DNA from: Morinoia aosen
Taxonomy: Eukaryota > Arthropoda > Malacostraca > Amphipoda > Talitridae
NCBI GenBank assembly: GCA_030386875.1
Contig: CM059558.1
Coordinates: forward strand, 12,834,235-12,898,234
DNA: 64,000 nucleotides
Direction: 5' to 3'
The position numbers and the translations under genes were made by a program. The notes below the pieces were generated by a model. The model had not been told where the DNA came from and did no database searches. It saw nothing but the letters and a program-made list of their open reading frames with translations. Shown here piece by piece: positions 10,490 through 21,235 of the stretch (position 1 is its first letter; the number at the start of each line of letters is the position of its first letter).

Positions 10490-11812
10490 TCAATTCTCTA
10501 AATTTTCTCTAACTCTCATAGATATCAAATTGTTTACTCGGTCACTCAAACTTTCCACTTCCTGGTTTAATTTTACATTTTTATCAGTTTCATTCTGAAG
10601 CATTAATTTGAACTGACTGATTTCATTCTGATTTGAAATAATGTCTCTTGAAAACTCCTGGAAAAGACTTTCAACATCACTCAAGTTCTTGGCTAGTTCT
10701 TCTATTTTTCTTAATGGGACTGACTCTGCTCGTAATTCCATTATAATTTTGTTAAGATCGTTGAATTTTTCTTCGCTGGGTGAGGTTATGGTTGACTCTA
10801 AATTTTTCAGCTTATTGTCAACTTCAACAAACGAAGGTGCTAATGCTACAGTTCTTTCCATAACAAAAAGGTTTCTATCACTTAATTCAGTTAGATGTGC
10901 CTCTAAGCTTTTACTTTTTTCTTCAACAGTATTGTTCAGTGTTGATTCTAAATTATTCAGCTTTTCTTCAATTTGATCATTAAGTGATGTCTGCAAGCTC
11001 ATTTCTTTTTCATTCACAACGTTAATTATACTAATTTCTTGTTCTTCAACTTTATTACTTATTAATAAGTTCTTTGAATCAATTTGATCATTAAATTTAG
11101 TTTCTAAAGTCTTCAGTTTTTCATCCATTTGATTTTGTATAACTCACTCTTGATTCTTAAAATTCTCTTGAATCTCAGGAATTTTAACAACAATCAAATT
11201 GGTTATCTTAGAGTCCACAACCTCAAATTTAGCTTCAACTCCTTTAATCTGATCGGTTAATGCTGACTCTTTAACTAACAGCTTTTCATCAATTCTAGTT
11301 TCAATACCTGACTCTAGACTCTTCAATTTGTCCCCAATCTCTGGAATTTTTACGTCTGTTAGGTTGATTATGTTTGAATCAATGTTTTCAAATTTAGAAT
11401 CAATTTCATCAATTTTCTTCATCAATGTTGAGTCTATGCTTGATAGTCGTTCATAATTTGAAACAATTTTTGGTTCAAGAGCAACGAACTTTTCAGATAA
11501 ATCATAAATTAACGTCTCTAAGAATTTAACGATTGAGTCTACATCAGAAAATTTCACTTGTAAATCTGTTTTCAGAGTCACATATTTCTCATCATACTCG
11601 TTTATAATTGATTCCAATTCAGTTCTTTCATTTTTGAGAGCTTCAATTGTGTCTTTCAATGACTCTATATTAGAATCTTCAAGTAAACTTTTTATTTGCT
11701 CTACATTCTGCAAAAGTCCTTCAGAATTATTTTCACTATTTTCATGTTCATGACTTTCTTTACAGGAAGGTAAAAAGACCAACTTTGCTGCATAAATATT
11801 TCCACAAGACAT
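10490..11812 (-). pseudogene. Polinton long coiled-coil (fibre- or tail-like) gene, broken
   Basis: About 1.3 kb of - strand sequence encoding almost continuous coiled coil rich in Glu, Lys, Leu, Asn and Ser, with internal repeats of the type I-D-S-K-I-x-N-L and L-E-S-x-I. The N-terminus is short, Cys-containing and non-coiled (MSCGNIYAAKLVF). The ATG follows TGTAAAAA. The architecture fits a fibre shaft or a scaffold. No enzyme motif is present. Broken, about one break. Confidence 0.6.
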
Positions 11813-11846
11813 TTTTTACAGAAAAAAATTAACTGTAGTTTATTTT

Positions 11847-12293
11847 CTAAAAACTAGTTGGGGTTTTATACAGATCTAAAAGAATTGCATGAAAGCTTTC
11901 ATTTTCTAAACGCTTCAGCATTTCTAGACATAAATGTCCACAAATTACATCACCTATTTTCTGGATTTTGTAAGTAGAGAAAATTATATCAACACAATCT
12001 GTTAAGTAGTCTTTAAATTCAATTGGATAAATCAAACCATAACTTTCAAAGTAGCAACATATGTTATCTTTCTTATACCAACAAGTCCAATGCGTTCCTA
12101 ATCCTTTTTCAGTGTCTAAATTTAGGATTCCGCATTCCGTTTCTAAAGGGTGTTTAGGTAAAGTATCTCTCATGTAAATACCTCGAAAATTCGGAATTTT
12201 CAATATATTTATGTAGTATTCTAAATCATGTTTAGATAATGGTTGGTTAGGTATTACTTCTTTGGTGGTTTCAAGTAGAGACCCTTTCCACAA
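11847..12293 (-). CDS. Polinton cysteine protease (adenain-like)
   Basis: 148 aa. Adenain-type proteases process capsid precursors during virion maturation. The expected order is visible: substrate-side segment ECGILNLD, catalytic His in GTHW, an acidic/amide residue near CYFESYG, and the catalytic Cys in CGHLCLEML near the C-terminus. It sits between the pX-like gene and the fibre block. No clear ATG begins the frame, so its 5' end is uncertain. Treated as fossil. Confidence 0.85.
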   Translation of the reverse strand: MWKGSLLETTKEVIPNQPLSKHDLEYYINILKIPNFRGIYMRDTLPKHPLETECGILNLDTEKGLGTHWTCWYKKDNICCYFESYGLIYPIEFKDYLTDCVDIIFSTYKIQKIGDVICGHLCLEMLKRLENESFHAILLDLYKTPTSF

Positions 12294-12311
12294 GGTTTTT
12301 TTTTCTCGGAG

Positions 12312-12641
12312 TTATCCGTATACCTGAACCTTTTTACTTTCCATTGCTTCATTGTGCCTTTTAGTTTCTGACAAGAGTTTATCATCAGCTTTTTTCTTAT
12401 TGACTGCGGATGCTATTGCAGCTGCACCTCCAGCCAAAGAGCCAGCAGCCCCAAGGCCAGCTAATAAAGCTGGAATTGTAAATATAAAACCCCCTTTCGT
12501 CGCAGTATCTTCAGAAACAAAAGAAGTCTTTATCTTTTTACAAATAATACACATACCTTTGACCAGTATCTTATTGTTCTTTGTAATTAAATATTGAGGA
12601 TTATCAGTATCAGTTTTCTTCTTACACTTTACACAATACAT
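12312..12641 (-). CDS. Polinton pX-like membrane-active small protein
   Basis: 109 aa, looks whole. Two CxxC pairs near the N-terminus (CVKC and CIIC) suggest a small zinc ribbon. They are followed by a Gly/Ala-rich hydrophobic segment (about residues 49-80) and a charged tail. This layout recurs in Polintons and adintoviruses, where it has been compared with adenovirus core protein X and with membrane-active peptides. The start ATG follows TTTAAAAA. Confidence 0.65.
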   Translation of the reverse strand: MYCVKCKKKTDTDNPQYLITKNNKILVKGMCIICKKIKTSFVSEDTATKGGFIFTIPALLAGLGAAGSLAGGAAAIASAVNKKKADDKLLSETKRHNEAMESKKVQVYG

Positions 12642-12676
12642 TTTTTAAACATTATTATGTGAACATATTTTAATTT

Positions 12677-13913
12677 TTAGTAGTTTAAACTCATTTTATC
12701 ACCGTCAGATTGCAATCGAATTACTCTGTCAGATAGAATCAGTGCATATGCATGTGTATCATCAGGAATATTGGTTTTAAATTCTGCTTTAATTTTAATA
12801 TCAATTGTAGTTTCCTTGATACGTTCATTTTGTCTGCTGATATCAAACACATAGATGGGATACAAATATTTAAAGTGTCTGTATTCGATAGCACAATTTT
12901 CATTAGATACATAATCTATTAACATCTTATAAGCTGTAGCATAATTGTTAGAATCGAAATCAATCTATAAATTGTGATCAGGGTATCGTTCATTATTCAG
13001 CTGAACATATGCATTCGTCAAGTTACAATGATCGAAAATTGCATTGTTTACAGCTTGTGAATTAGCTTTCTTAGTTTGGAATGCTAAAATTATGTATCGA
13101 GGTCTTTGAGATCCTGAATTTGGAGTTAAAGTCCAATCTAAGAATTTCTGTTGAGAGTTTACAATGGTTTGTTCCAATTGTCTATTCAAATAAGGAATAG
13201 GTAATGTTATTTTATCCTTAATTTGACGATATAGCTTTATTTTATACTCATCAGACAGTTTGTAAGCTGGCATTTTCCAAATTAATTTTGTAATAGTAAT
13301 TTTACCATCAACTACTTTATCTTGCTGGTTTGCATCTTTTTCATCTGATTTGAATATAGCATTAGAATTATCACCTCTTCTTAAAGTCAGAGCATGTTTC
13401 ACTCCATAAATTACCTTCTTATAATTTTCACAAAATCCAAACACATGTTCAAGTGGGATAGCAGCGCTGAATTTCCCATTAGCTGAACTTAAGTAGTCAT
13501 TTCGATCGCTAAATCCTTCGTTTGATTTTTCATTCTTCTTAGTATCAACGCTCCAGAAAAATATCATGTTTTCTTAGAGTTGTTATAATTCCAGGGTAAC
13601 TATAACCTTCAGTTTCTTCATCTCCAATTCTGTAAGAAACTCTATCAAACAAATGCATTAATCCATTGTTGATTATTGTTATTTTTTCATCTTTAAAATT
13701 ATAATCACTTCCATCTTCTTTATTCAAAGCTTCTTCTATATAAATAAAACTTTTACTAGGGAATACGAACTGATCTTGATTCTGGATAATGATCTTAATA
13801 TCGTTGTGTTCACGATTCAGATCAGTACCTATTTGTGGTTCATAGTTATGCGTTTCAATTTTTTCCATTGATTCATCAACTTTAATGTTTTCATTCCATC
13901 TTAAAGAATCCAT
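12677..13913 (-). pseudogene. Polinton hexon-like major capsid protein, broken
   Basis: About 1.2 kb encoding segments typical of the double-jelly-roll capsid protein of Polintons: an N-terminal region with GLMHLFDRVSYRIGDEE, a middle region with FSAAIPLEHVFGFCENYKK and LTLRRGDN, and a C-terminal region with PIYVFDISRQNE. The protein would form trimeric capsomers. The start ATG follows TTTAAAAA. Broken, about two breaks. The order penton, hexon, pX, protease is as in related elements. Confidence 0.85.
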
Positions 13914-13941
13914 TTTTTAAAGATAATTTTATCAAACTATT

Positions 13942-14639
13942 TTAATTTCTAGATCTTAGGTGTAATCGAACAGTTACTTCTTCACCTCTAGTATTCAGAG
14001 CATGTCCATTTTGATCAGTAAGCCAAATTCTCAAATCATAGAGTAAAGGTTGATATATCGGTAGATAAATTGGTTTATTTGGATTTTCTACAATTTTATA
14101 TCCCGGTGGGACGTTTGGGAAAAAGGAATATAAAATATTATGCAAATAACCGTTAAGGTATGAGCCGTTAATTGCACTACAATGAACGAGTATTGCGTTA
14201 ACAGACATTATGTTCACTATATTTATACTTTCATGTTCTCCAACACCTTCTAAGATAATTTCTCCAAATCCCAACATTGTATTTAAAGATTTTTCTTTAT
14301 TGAAAAATACTTTTAACGTAGATGAATGGAGAACTATGACGCATTTCAAAGTATTAGTATTTGCTTTGATTTCAATAAAGCCTGCCAATGTTTTTTGAAT
14401 GAATTCGTTTATACTTTCTATTGCATAACATCCTGTTGGAAGTGTAATTACATTTCAACACCATTTAATTCATAATAAAATTTATTATTATTTTCATCAA
14501 TGTTAGGAATAGAATGATACATGTCTAACCCAACCAGTGCCATTTCGTGAAATTTATTTTTGTTCAATTCTATTGCTGGACTAAAGTTTATACTTATGTC
14601 ACTTTTTCTTTCACTAATTACAATGCTTTGAGATTCCAT
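13942..14639 (-). pseudogene. Polinton penton-like minor capsid protein, broken
   Basis: Segments typical of the single-jelly-roll minor capsid protein are present: VGLDMYHSIPNIDENNNKFY near the start and YSFFPNVPPGYKI...LTDQNGH near the end. In virions it fills the five-fold vertices. The ATG follows TTTAAAAA. Broken, about one or two breaks. Confidence 0.82.
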
Positions 14640-15730
14640 TTTTTAAACAATAAATCATCAAACACCTTTACTTCAGCAGTATTTAATAGACGTTGCTTTA
14701 AAAGTTCATGCGTAAGTATTTGCAGTTCATTAAAAACTCCTGTATTTCCAGCGGTAAACGAACCGAACAATAACTGGTGTCTTTTTACAAGATCATTGAT
14801 GTTAGATGGTAATACAATAATACCTGATCCTGAAACGTCTGAATCCTCTCTGTGAGGATGACGAGGAGGTATAGGAGAAGATGTAGGAGAAGGTATAGGA
14901 GTAGGAGTTGGTCTAAAAGTAGACCTTAGTGACGGGTCGAAAATTGGTCTCTGACTTGTTGAAGGAATTTTGTGTCGACTGAAAATTGAGGATTCTACTA
15001 TTCTTGAGTTTCTTAAAGGACTTGGTTCAGGGCTTGATTCACGACTTGATTCACGACTTGATGGACTTGCTGATCTAATTGTTTCAACTGCAGCATGAGC
15101 GTTTTTTCGTTGAACTATTCGATAGAAGGGTTTGATAAATTTAGAATATTTCTCACCCCTATTTGCTTTTATGGTACCGTCTTCCTTCAAATAAGCATCA
15201 GTTGAATACAACATGTCAAAATAATTATTTTTATCTTCGTCCCTAAAATCAATAGGATTTTGCTTTGTTAATAATTCCCATAATCCAGTTGTGCCTTCGT
15301 ATATTCTATCTCCAATTTTCAAATCATTACCCAAAATATCTACCTTTTTATTTCCTAGCATAACTTTACTTCCATCCCAACGAATGCCATATGCTTTGTC
15401 ATACTCATTTCCATGTTTCCATGCAAAACGCAAGAAATCCAATGCGATAGGCCCAACTACAGTGTTGGATTCAGAAGATGGCAAAGCTAGTTTCTCAACA
15501 GGTTTTCCTTGGATAGATTCAAGTTTTTCATGAGGTATATCTTTTATTGCCAACCTAGTTTGTTTAGTTTCGTCAACAATTTTAGATAAAGGTTCAATCA
15601 ATGGTTTGTACACTTTTTTAACATCATGGTATAAATCTTGTTCGATTATTCTATCATTTGTGAATTGCTTTTTCAAACTCTGTGCTAAGTTTAGTAAATC
15701 TGAGTTAGTTTTGATATCAATCAAAGCCAT
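14618..15730 (-). CDS. DUF8207-like conserved Polinton protein
   Basis: 370 aa, open over full length; its 3' end overlaps the penton start by about 20 bp. A globular region near residues 95-205 (YGIRWDGSKVMLGNKK... GTTGLWELLTK...ANRGEKYSKF) matches what I know as the DUF8207 domain, common in Polintons and adintoviruses. A Ser/Pro/Arg-rich linker follows at about residues 215-290, then a helical tail. The function is not established; a structural or assembly role is inferred from its place among capsid genes. Confidence 0.7.
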   Translation of the reverse strand: MALIDIKTNSDLLNLAQSLKKQFTNDRIIEQDLYHDVKKVYKPLIEPLSKIVDETKQTRLAIKDIPHEKLESIQGKPVEKLALPSSESNTVVGPIALDFLRFAWKHGNEYDKAYGIRWDGSKVMLGNKKVDILGNDLKIGDRIYEGTTGLWELLTKQNPIDFRDEDKNNYFDMLYSTDAYLKEDGTIKANRGEKYSKFIKPFYRIVQRKNAHAAVETIRSASPSSRESSRESSPEPSPLRNSRIVESSIFSRHKIPSTSQRPIFDPSLRSTFRPTPTPIPSPTSSPIPPRHPHREDSDVSGSGIIVLPSNINDLVKRHQLLFGSFTAGNTGVFNELQILTHELLKQRLLNTAEVKVFDDLLFKKWNLKAL

Positions 15731-15738
15731 TTTTTAAA
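15731..15738 (-). promoter_or_regulatory. Polinton start-codon A-tract motif (TTTAAAAA-ATG)
   Basis: Read on the - strand, TTTAAAAA directly abuts the DUF8207-like start codon. The same 8-mer class TWTAAAAA abuts ATG at 17329-17336, 14640-14647, 13914-13921, 12642-12649 and 10472-10479. Looser forms lie at 21081-21088, 11813-11820, 9705-9712 and 9350-9357. This is probably a shared promoter or initiator, or an A-rich leader. Confidence 0.55.
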
Positions 15739-15774
15739 GAGAAAAATTCAAAAAGACTTTAACTTAATATAAGT

Positions 15775-16801
15775 TCACTCTGAACTGACATTAAGTTCAG
15801 TTGCTGAGATCCATGAAGGTTCATCATAACCTTTCCACTTGACCAGAAGTTTTCCTTTACTCTTCTTGAGAATTTTCTCAATTGCATAAACATCACTAGT
15901 ATATTTTGATAGTTCTTGTTCATAAAAACTTCCTTTTATTTCTTCACCATCCATATCTTTTAATCTATAAGTAATTGGTTCAGTAGACAGTATTTCGGTT
16001 ACAATGAATAACTCATTAGTGAAATTTGGTAAATAACCCTTGCGGAAGTCTTTCCGTTTCTTGCTTATTCTTACCCTATCCCCGATTTTGAGTTTCGGTG
16101 ATGTGAAAGTTGGTTCGGTTGGAGGGAATAAGTTATCATAAACCTTTTTACTGTTCTTTTCCAATGATGCTTGGTTAGGTGTCATTTTTATTGTTCTATG
16201 ATAGCTATTATTGTAATTTTGCAATAAATCTTGTAAAACATTCACCCATTTTTTAGTTTTAATGTGTGTAAAATATTTCCACATTTTAGTTTTTAACGTC
16301 CTGTCGAAGCGTTCCACAACTTGAGCTTTGGTTTCATTTTCTGAACTAAACCACTGAATGTTATGTTTCTTGAATAGTTCTTGAGTGGATTTATTTGTAA
16401 ACTCTAAGCCTTTATCTGTTTGAACTTTAGAAGGACTTCGTATTTTAAATAGTTTTTTGAAATGAAGTTTTGATTTCTTCACCTGTCTTCTTACTTATTG
16501 GAATCGCCCATGCATATTTACTGAAAATGTCAATTACTGTTAAAATGTAGTTTTTTCCTTGATCTTTATAGTTTTGCATGTCAACCAAATCAGCTTGCCA
16601 TTGATCATCAATTTTTGATACCTCCACCCTCCTCGTTTTGAAATTATGTTTTAGTGGTTTATGTCGAGTGTGAGTTTTTTGAGTTTCTAACCAATTTCGT
16701 ACGAGAGTTGAAGATAAGCCGGATTTTTTAACAAGTTGATTCATTCCAGTATAACCAGTTATTGGATTATAATATAAGTCATTCAAGATTTTATCGCTCA
16801 C
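15775..16801 (-). pseudogene. Polinton integrase with chromodomain, broken
   Basis: Retroviral-type DDE integrase. The catalytic core is visible in three places: DLVDMQNY (first Asp), TDKGLEF (second Asp) and a Glu in QVVERFDRTLK. It is followed by an SH3-like segment and a C-terminal chromodomain (VYAIEKILKK...LLVKWKGY...SWISATEL), the usual Polinton tail that may guide target choice. It overlaps the end of the PLA2 gene. Broken, about one break. Confidence 0.88.
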
Positions 16802-17328
16802 ATTAGTGAGCGTGTTTGAAAGTTTTTTGTCGACGAGAGGCCCATTCCTGCCCAGCTCTTACCTGCCATAATTGCGTTAACTAATTTAGAATCTTGTCGA
16901 ACGTATTCTGATTCATTTGGATCAGTTGCAATTTCAGCGGCTCTTTTTGCTAGAATATCATCAGCATAATTTCTGTCTTTCGTTGTTGGATGTTGTGAAT
17001 AAAATATGTCATGATTTTTACAAGCCTGATCGAGTGAGTTAACTCCTCGATAACCTTCTTGAATTCGCTTCTGCACCTTAGTTCCTGGACCGCAAAATGA
17101 GTAGGTATGTTTATTGTTGAATGAACCGTTCGGGACTTGTTCAGATTGAACATTAGATGGTAATTTCAAATGCATTTCAGGTAATGGAAGTTTTCTAAGT
17201 AATGTATTTACAATACCCTTCCCAGTTTTTTCTTCATTAATTATTGATTTCAAATCACTCAAATACTGTTCATTTTCAACAGATAATAAATCTTGGTTAT
17301 AGAAGTCATTATTCTTGTAGATAATCAT
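16798..17328 (-). CDS. Polinton protein with parvovirus-type phospholipase A2 domain
   Basis: 176 aa, looks whole. Residues about 75-120 carry the calcium-loop motif YSFCGPGTKVQ and, about 25 residues on, the catalytic helix LDQACKNHDIFYS with its His-Asp pair, then DRNYADD. This is the signature of the PLA2 domain in the unique part of parvovirus VP1, which breaches endosomal membranes during entry. In adintovirus-like elements the domain sits in a virion protein. The ATG follows TATAAAAA. Neighbours are PolB upstream and the integrase downstream. Confidence 0.78.
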   Translation of the reverse strand: MIIYKNNDFYNQDLLSVENEQYLSDLKSIINEEKTGKGIVNTLLRKLPLPEMHLKLPSNVQSEQVPNGSFNNKHTYSFCGPGTKVQKRIQEGYRGVNSLDQACKNHDIFYSQHPTTKDRNYADDILAKRAAEIATDPNESEYVRQDSKLVNAIMAGKSWAGMGLSSTKNFQTRSLM

Positions 17329-17346
17329 TTTTTATACTTTATTTAA

Positions 17347-20025
17347 TTAATATATTTTATAGTGATTCAATGCTAGTGTGTTGATACCATCTGGTAATAT
17401 ATGTCGCTTGTCATCATTACCATTTAATGCAAACTTATTTATTTCTTTAGTATATAATTCGTGGTTAACACTTTGGATATTATACATCGTTTTGTATATT
17501 GTTTCATTATTCAATGCTCTTTTATATTCATCCATTGTGATATTGTGCTCAGTTATGTTCTTACTTACCCCTTTTGCTTTCTTACTCACGGAATTTTTCG
17601 TCTTGTAACAATATAGTTTTGCTCTGAGACCGACGAATTCTTCAATTGGTATTCCACACGTTTCGTCTTTCATTTTCCCAATCACTTTCATATTTTTAGT
17701 TGAATATAGGAAGTGTTCTTTAGAATAATTTGATGTATCATACAAGTCTTTATTTCTTTCCATATCTTTGTGCAAATCTTTTGTTTCGATATCATAACAT
17801 AATGAATCTGTATCTGTAAACAACAACTTTGCCTTATTACCATATTTCTTTTTAATATGATTATAATGGAAATCATACATTAATGTTTTACTTAAATCTA
17901 ATACAGATAACCCTACGTAGATTGGTTTATCAAATTTCAGTCTTTGTTTTTGCATATGACATGCTATCAAATTTTCTGAGAATATTTTAAAACTGGTAAA
18001 GTTTGGCTTATTTGCTAATTTAATTAATTCTTTCTCTGACTTTACCAAACACACATCTACTCTATTTCTAATATTTTCCATTGTTTTACCAAATACTGAA
18101 TTGTTCATCAGCTTGTAGAAGTCTTTTTCAAATTCAGATTTAGCTTGCTGACGCATATTTGTGTTGATATCAATATTTGATTTCATCCATGGACTTTCAT
18201 CAAACTCTAATAATCTATTAATTTTCTCTAACTTCAATCCTAGATCTAGATATTGTGTTAGAGATTTAAGATGTACAACATATTTTTCTCGTTTTCCAAG
18301 ATGTGGAACTAATTTATTTACATCGTTTACTTTGATATTTTCTGGAGCTAATGGGAAATCATTATGTAGAGCATGTATGTCTTTTGGATAACTTAAATCC
18401 ACTTCTAATATATAACCTTTATCTGCTTTGAGTTTCGACTTTGGATCTTTCCATTTAAAGTTACCAGTAGGTAATGATCGACACATAGCCCAGCCGTAAA
18501 GATTATTTGCATCAATATATGTGATAAAACTATTTGGTTTTCCTTTATCGAATGTTTCTGGAATATATGGATTGTTCGCTTTTGCATATCGTGTTGATAT
18601 TGTAGAAATCCCACCTCTTATTCCTTTTTCGATGAATAGTAGCATATCAGGATCTTCAAACAAGTCCAATTCTATTTTTGTATGTTTCAGTAGAGCATCG
18701 AAAGACAATCCTGGAGCTGTAAAATAATGTGCTGGATCTAGAGAATAAGTTTTCATGCATGTTAGTCTAAATTGTTCAAATACTTCTGCTAATAATAATG
18801 TATCGACTTTTAGATATAAATTATGGTAATCTTTGAATGTTCTACAATTAAAAGCTCTCCACACTTTGAGTGCATGCTGATATTCATCTTCTGAAATATT
18901 TTTATTATTTAATCTACTGTAGAATTCACTTTTAGCTGGTAAACTATTAACGTTCATTTTTTCATAACTGTTTACATATTCATACGGATAAATACCTTTT
19001 TTGTTGATCAACTCTAATTGTTCTTCATTGAGAAAGAACTTCGACAATTCTTTGTGCTCAGATAAATTCTTTGATAGTTTATCCAGAGACGAAGGTAAAA
19101 ACCTGTAGCTGTCTAAAAACCGTAAGTCTCTGGTGATATCTTTAATTTTTCCTGTATGTTTACATACATAAGAATCAACTTTTATGGTTTGTGTAAAACT
19201 AATATATTCTTCATCTGTTAGTGGAATAACGTTCAACTTTCCGGATATATTTCCCAAGTCTTTCACGAACAAATGAGCATCGTAATTAGACAGATTATGT
19301 AAAAACACCGGTATAAAATTTGGATTCCTAATTTTTAAATTACATTTTAAATGAGCTGGACCTCTGTAATGACCTGTCAAATGATTGTGGTCTCTAACTT
19401 TATAATTATCTTCCGTAAATTCTCCGCCACATACATAACATCTTGTGGCTTCTTTATATTTTTCGAATTTATCTGATGGTAAATACATTTTCTTATTCAT
19501 TTTCAACAGACTATAAATTCTCTTGGTCTCTTTTTCTAAATATTCTACAAACTTTTGGGAAGCATCTTCACCATTATATATTTCTAAACGGGAATATTCA
19601 TCTGCTTCACATTTTGTACAGCAACAGAATGAATTAGGATTGTGCTTCTGAATGTTCATGGTGTAACTTGAGTTTTGATTTGGTTGACACGTATCTATTT
19701 TTGTCAATGTTGATTCGAAGTCAGCATAAATTGCAAAAGGATATCCAATTGTTTTTTGGTAATGTTTAAATTTCAATTTACCTCCTTCAAGCACATACTT
19801 CATTGGAGTGTGAACTGAGCAATCATCTTTATGTTTGTCTAGAATATCTGATCTTCTAAAAACTGATAAACAATACGGACATAAATGTTTTGTGTAATGA
19901 TTACTGGTTTTACAAAAAGGACTTAATAATTTCATGAGAACATAGTGAGTCGTGTTTGTATCTCTAATCAATAGTAATGATACCACATCTTTATTCTTTG
20001 ATGTTGATATTCTAAGTGGACACAA
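17347..20025 (-). CDS. Polinton protein-primed family B DNA polymerase
   Basis: An open stretch of 892 codons. Exonuclease Asp/Glu in IYADFEST (about residue 102), motif A DANNLYG (about 500), motif B KLMNNSVFGK (about 655) and motif C DTDS (about 760) are all visible. A C2H2-like finger lies near residues 49-70 and a CxxC...HxxxxH treble-clef-like site (CYVCG...RDHNH) near residue 195. The enzyme would copy the element from a protein primer at the TIR ends. The polymerase coding region appears to begin further upstream (right), where it is broken; about one or two breaks. Confidence 0.9.
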   Translation of the reverse strand: MCPLRISTSKNKDVVSLLLIRDTNTTHYVLMKLLSPFCKTSNHYTKHLCPYCLSVFRRSDILDKHKDDCSVHTPMKYVLEGGKLKFKHYQKTIGYPFAIYADFESTLTKIDTCQPNQNSSYTMNIQKHNPNSFCCCTKCEADEYSRLEIYNGEDASQKFVEYLEKETKRIYSLLKMNKKMYLPSDKFEKYKEATRCYVCGGEFTEDNYKVRDHNHLTGHYRGPAHLKCNLKIRNPNFIPVFLHNLSNYDAHLFVKDLGNISGKLNVIPLTDEEYISFTQTIKVDSYVCKHTGKIKDITRDLRFLDSYRFLPSSLDKLSKNLSEHKELSKFFLNEEQLELINKKGIYPYEYVNSYEKMNVNSLPAKSEFYSRLNNKNISEDEYQHALKVWRAFNCRTFKDYHNLYLKVDTLLLAEVFEQFRLTCMKTYSLDPAHYFTAPGLSFDALLKHTKIELDLFEDPDMLLFIEKGIRGGISTISTRYAKANNPYIPETFDKGKPNSFITYIDANNLYGWAMCRSLPTGNFKWKDPKSKLKADKGYILEVDLSYPKDIHALHNDFPLAPENIKVNDVNKLVPHLGKREKYVVHLKSLTQYLDLGLKLEKINRLLEFDESPWMKSNIDINTNMRQQAKSEFEKDFYKLMNNSVFGKTMENIRNRVDVCLVKSEKELIKLANKPNFTSFKIFSENLIACHMQKQRLKFDKPIYVGLSVLDLSKTLMYDFHYNHIKKKYGNKAKLLFTDTDSLCYDIETKDLHKDMERNKDLYDTSNYSKEHFLYSTKNMKVIGKMKDETCGIPIEEFVGLRAKLYCYKTKNSVSKKAKGVSKNITEHNITMDEYKRALNNETIYKTMYNIQSVNHELYTKEINKFALNGNDDKRHILPDGINTLALNHYKIY

Positions 20026-20267
20026 TTCATTATTATAATTAAAACCATTAACGTTAACGGAAATGTTATTATTTTTTTCGAATTTGGTTATACTTTTTAG
20101 TTGTACGAGGAACCTTATATCAGAAAAATTAAGTTTTTCGGCTTCAGTTTTTAGTCTTTTAGAAATTCGATGACCGTTTTTTCATCTAGACAGAAATATC
20201 TCGCGATACACCATTTGAAGCATTCGTTGTCGGTGTTTTGTATATTTATTAATTTATAATTGGGATT

Positions 20268-21080
20268 TCAAAACTTCTCAGGTAATTCAATATAGCTTGA
20301 CCCTGTAATTGGTTTGTATTCAACGATTTTCAAACTGAACTCTAATAATTGTTCAACTATCCAACCAGATGAATTTCTTGTGAATTCATCGATTTTATTA
20401 ACAACCTCTTTGTGTAAATTTGCAATTTCTATGTATCCTTTTGACGCTGTCACAAATTTACCAGAGTTGAAATACGCTTGGCAGCGTTGCTTCTCATTTT
20501 CTAACTTTAATTTATAAAATTGCACTTTTAAATTAAGCTGTAACTTGAGATTGTCAAATGCTTGATTTTTTATTACTTTTTCAATTTCAGGTGTGAAGTT
20601 TCTAAGAAATACCTCATAATCCTTGATTGAAATATCTCCGTAATCATACTGTGAGCTCATTCCATTTATTGCTCTAGTAACTTTTTTAAATTTACATCCA
20701 TACACATTCCGGAAATGTTTCAATGATTTTCTATGACTATAGATATTTGTCAGGTGTTTTTTACATATGTCACAATATTTTTTTAACTTAATTTTACGTA
20801 GAGTGAAGAATTTATTAGATATTAACATATTATAAGTGTTTTTCATATGTGTCAGTGTCTTCTCATGTTTGTTAAAGTTTTTGATAGATACATTACAGAT
20901 ATTACAGAATACATTGAACGGTTTATTCATTTTTATAAGATTCTTATCTGAGGGTATTTTATTTTTTTCAGGATCAAATGAAGTCAATACTTTCTTTGAG
21001 TGTATTTTCGAGTTTTTATGTTGTCGTGTTTTTTCATTGTTATATAATGTATATACATCTGATGATTTATCATATACCAT
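20268..21080 (-). pseudogene. Polinton C2H2 zinc-finger protein / polymerase upstream region
   Basis: 270 codons. Two C2H2 fingers, CNICNVSIKNFNKHEKTLTH and CDICKKHLTNIYSHRKSLKH, are followed by a helical region and an end reading GSSYIELPEKF. In related elements a similar Y-I-E-L-P segment precedes the polymerase, so this may be the upstream part of that gene or a separate DNA-binding protein. The ATG follows TATTAAAA. Broken as it stands (about one break before the main polymerase frame). Confidence 0.6.
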
Positions 21081-21235
21081 TTTTAATACAATAAAAGTTC
21101 AACTAATTTGAAAAGCGTGAGTTCAGTAGTAGCACCTCCTTTAAGTACTCAGGCGAGAAAGCATCTTAAGTGAACCCGGAAATTTTTGCTCCTTATCACA
21201 AAAATTTCATCATGACGAGCAGCTGGGGGTGTTAA

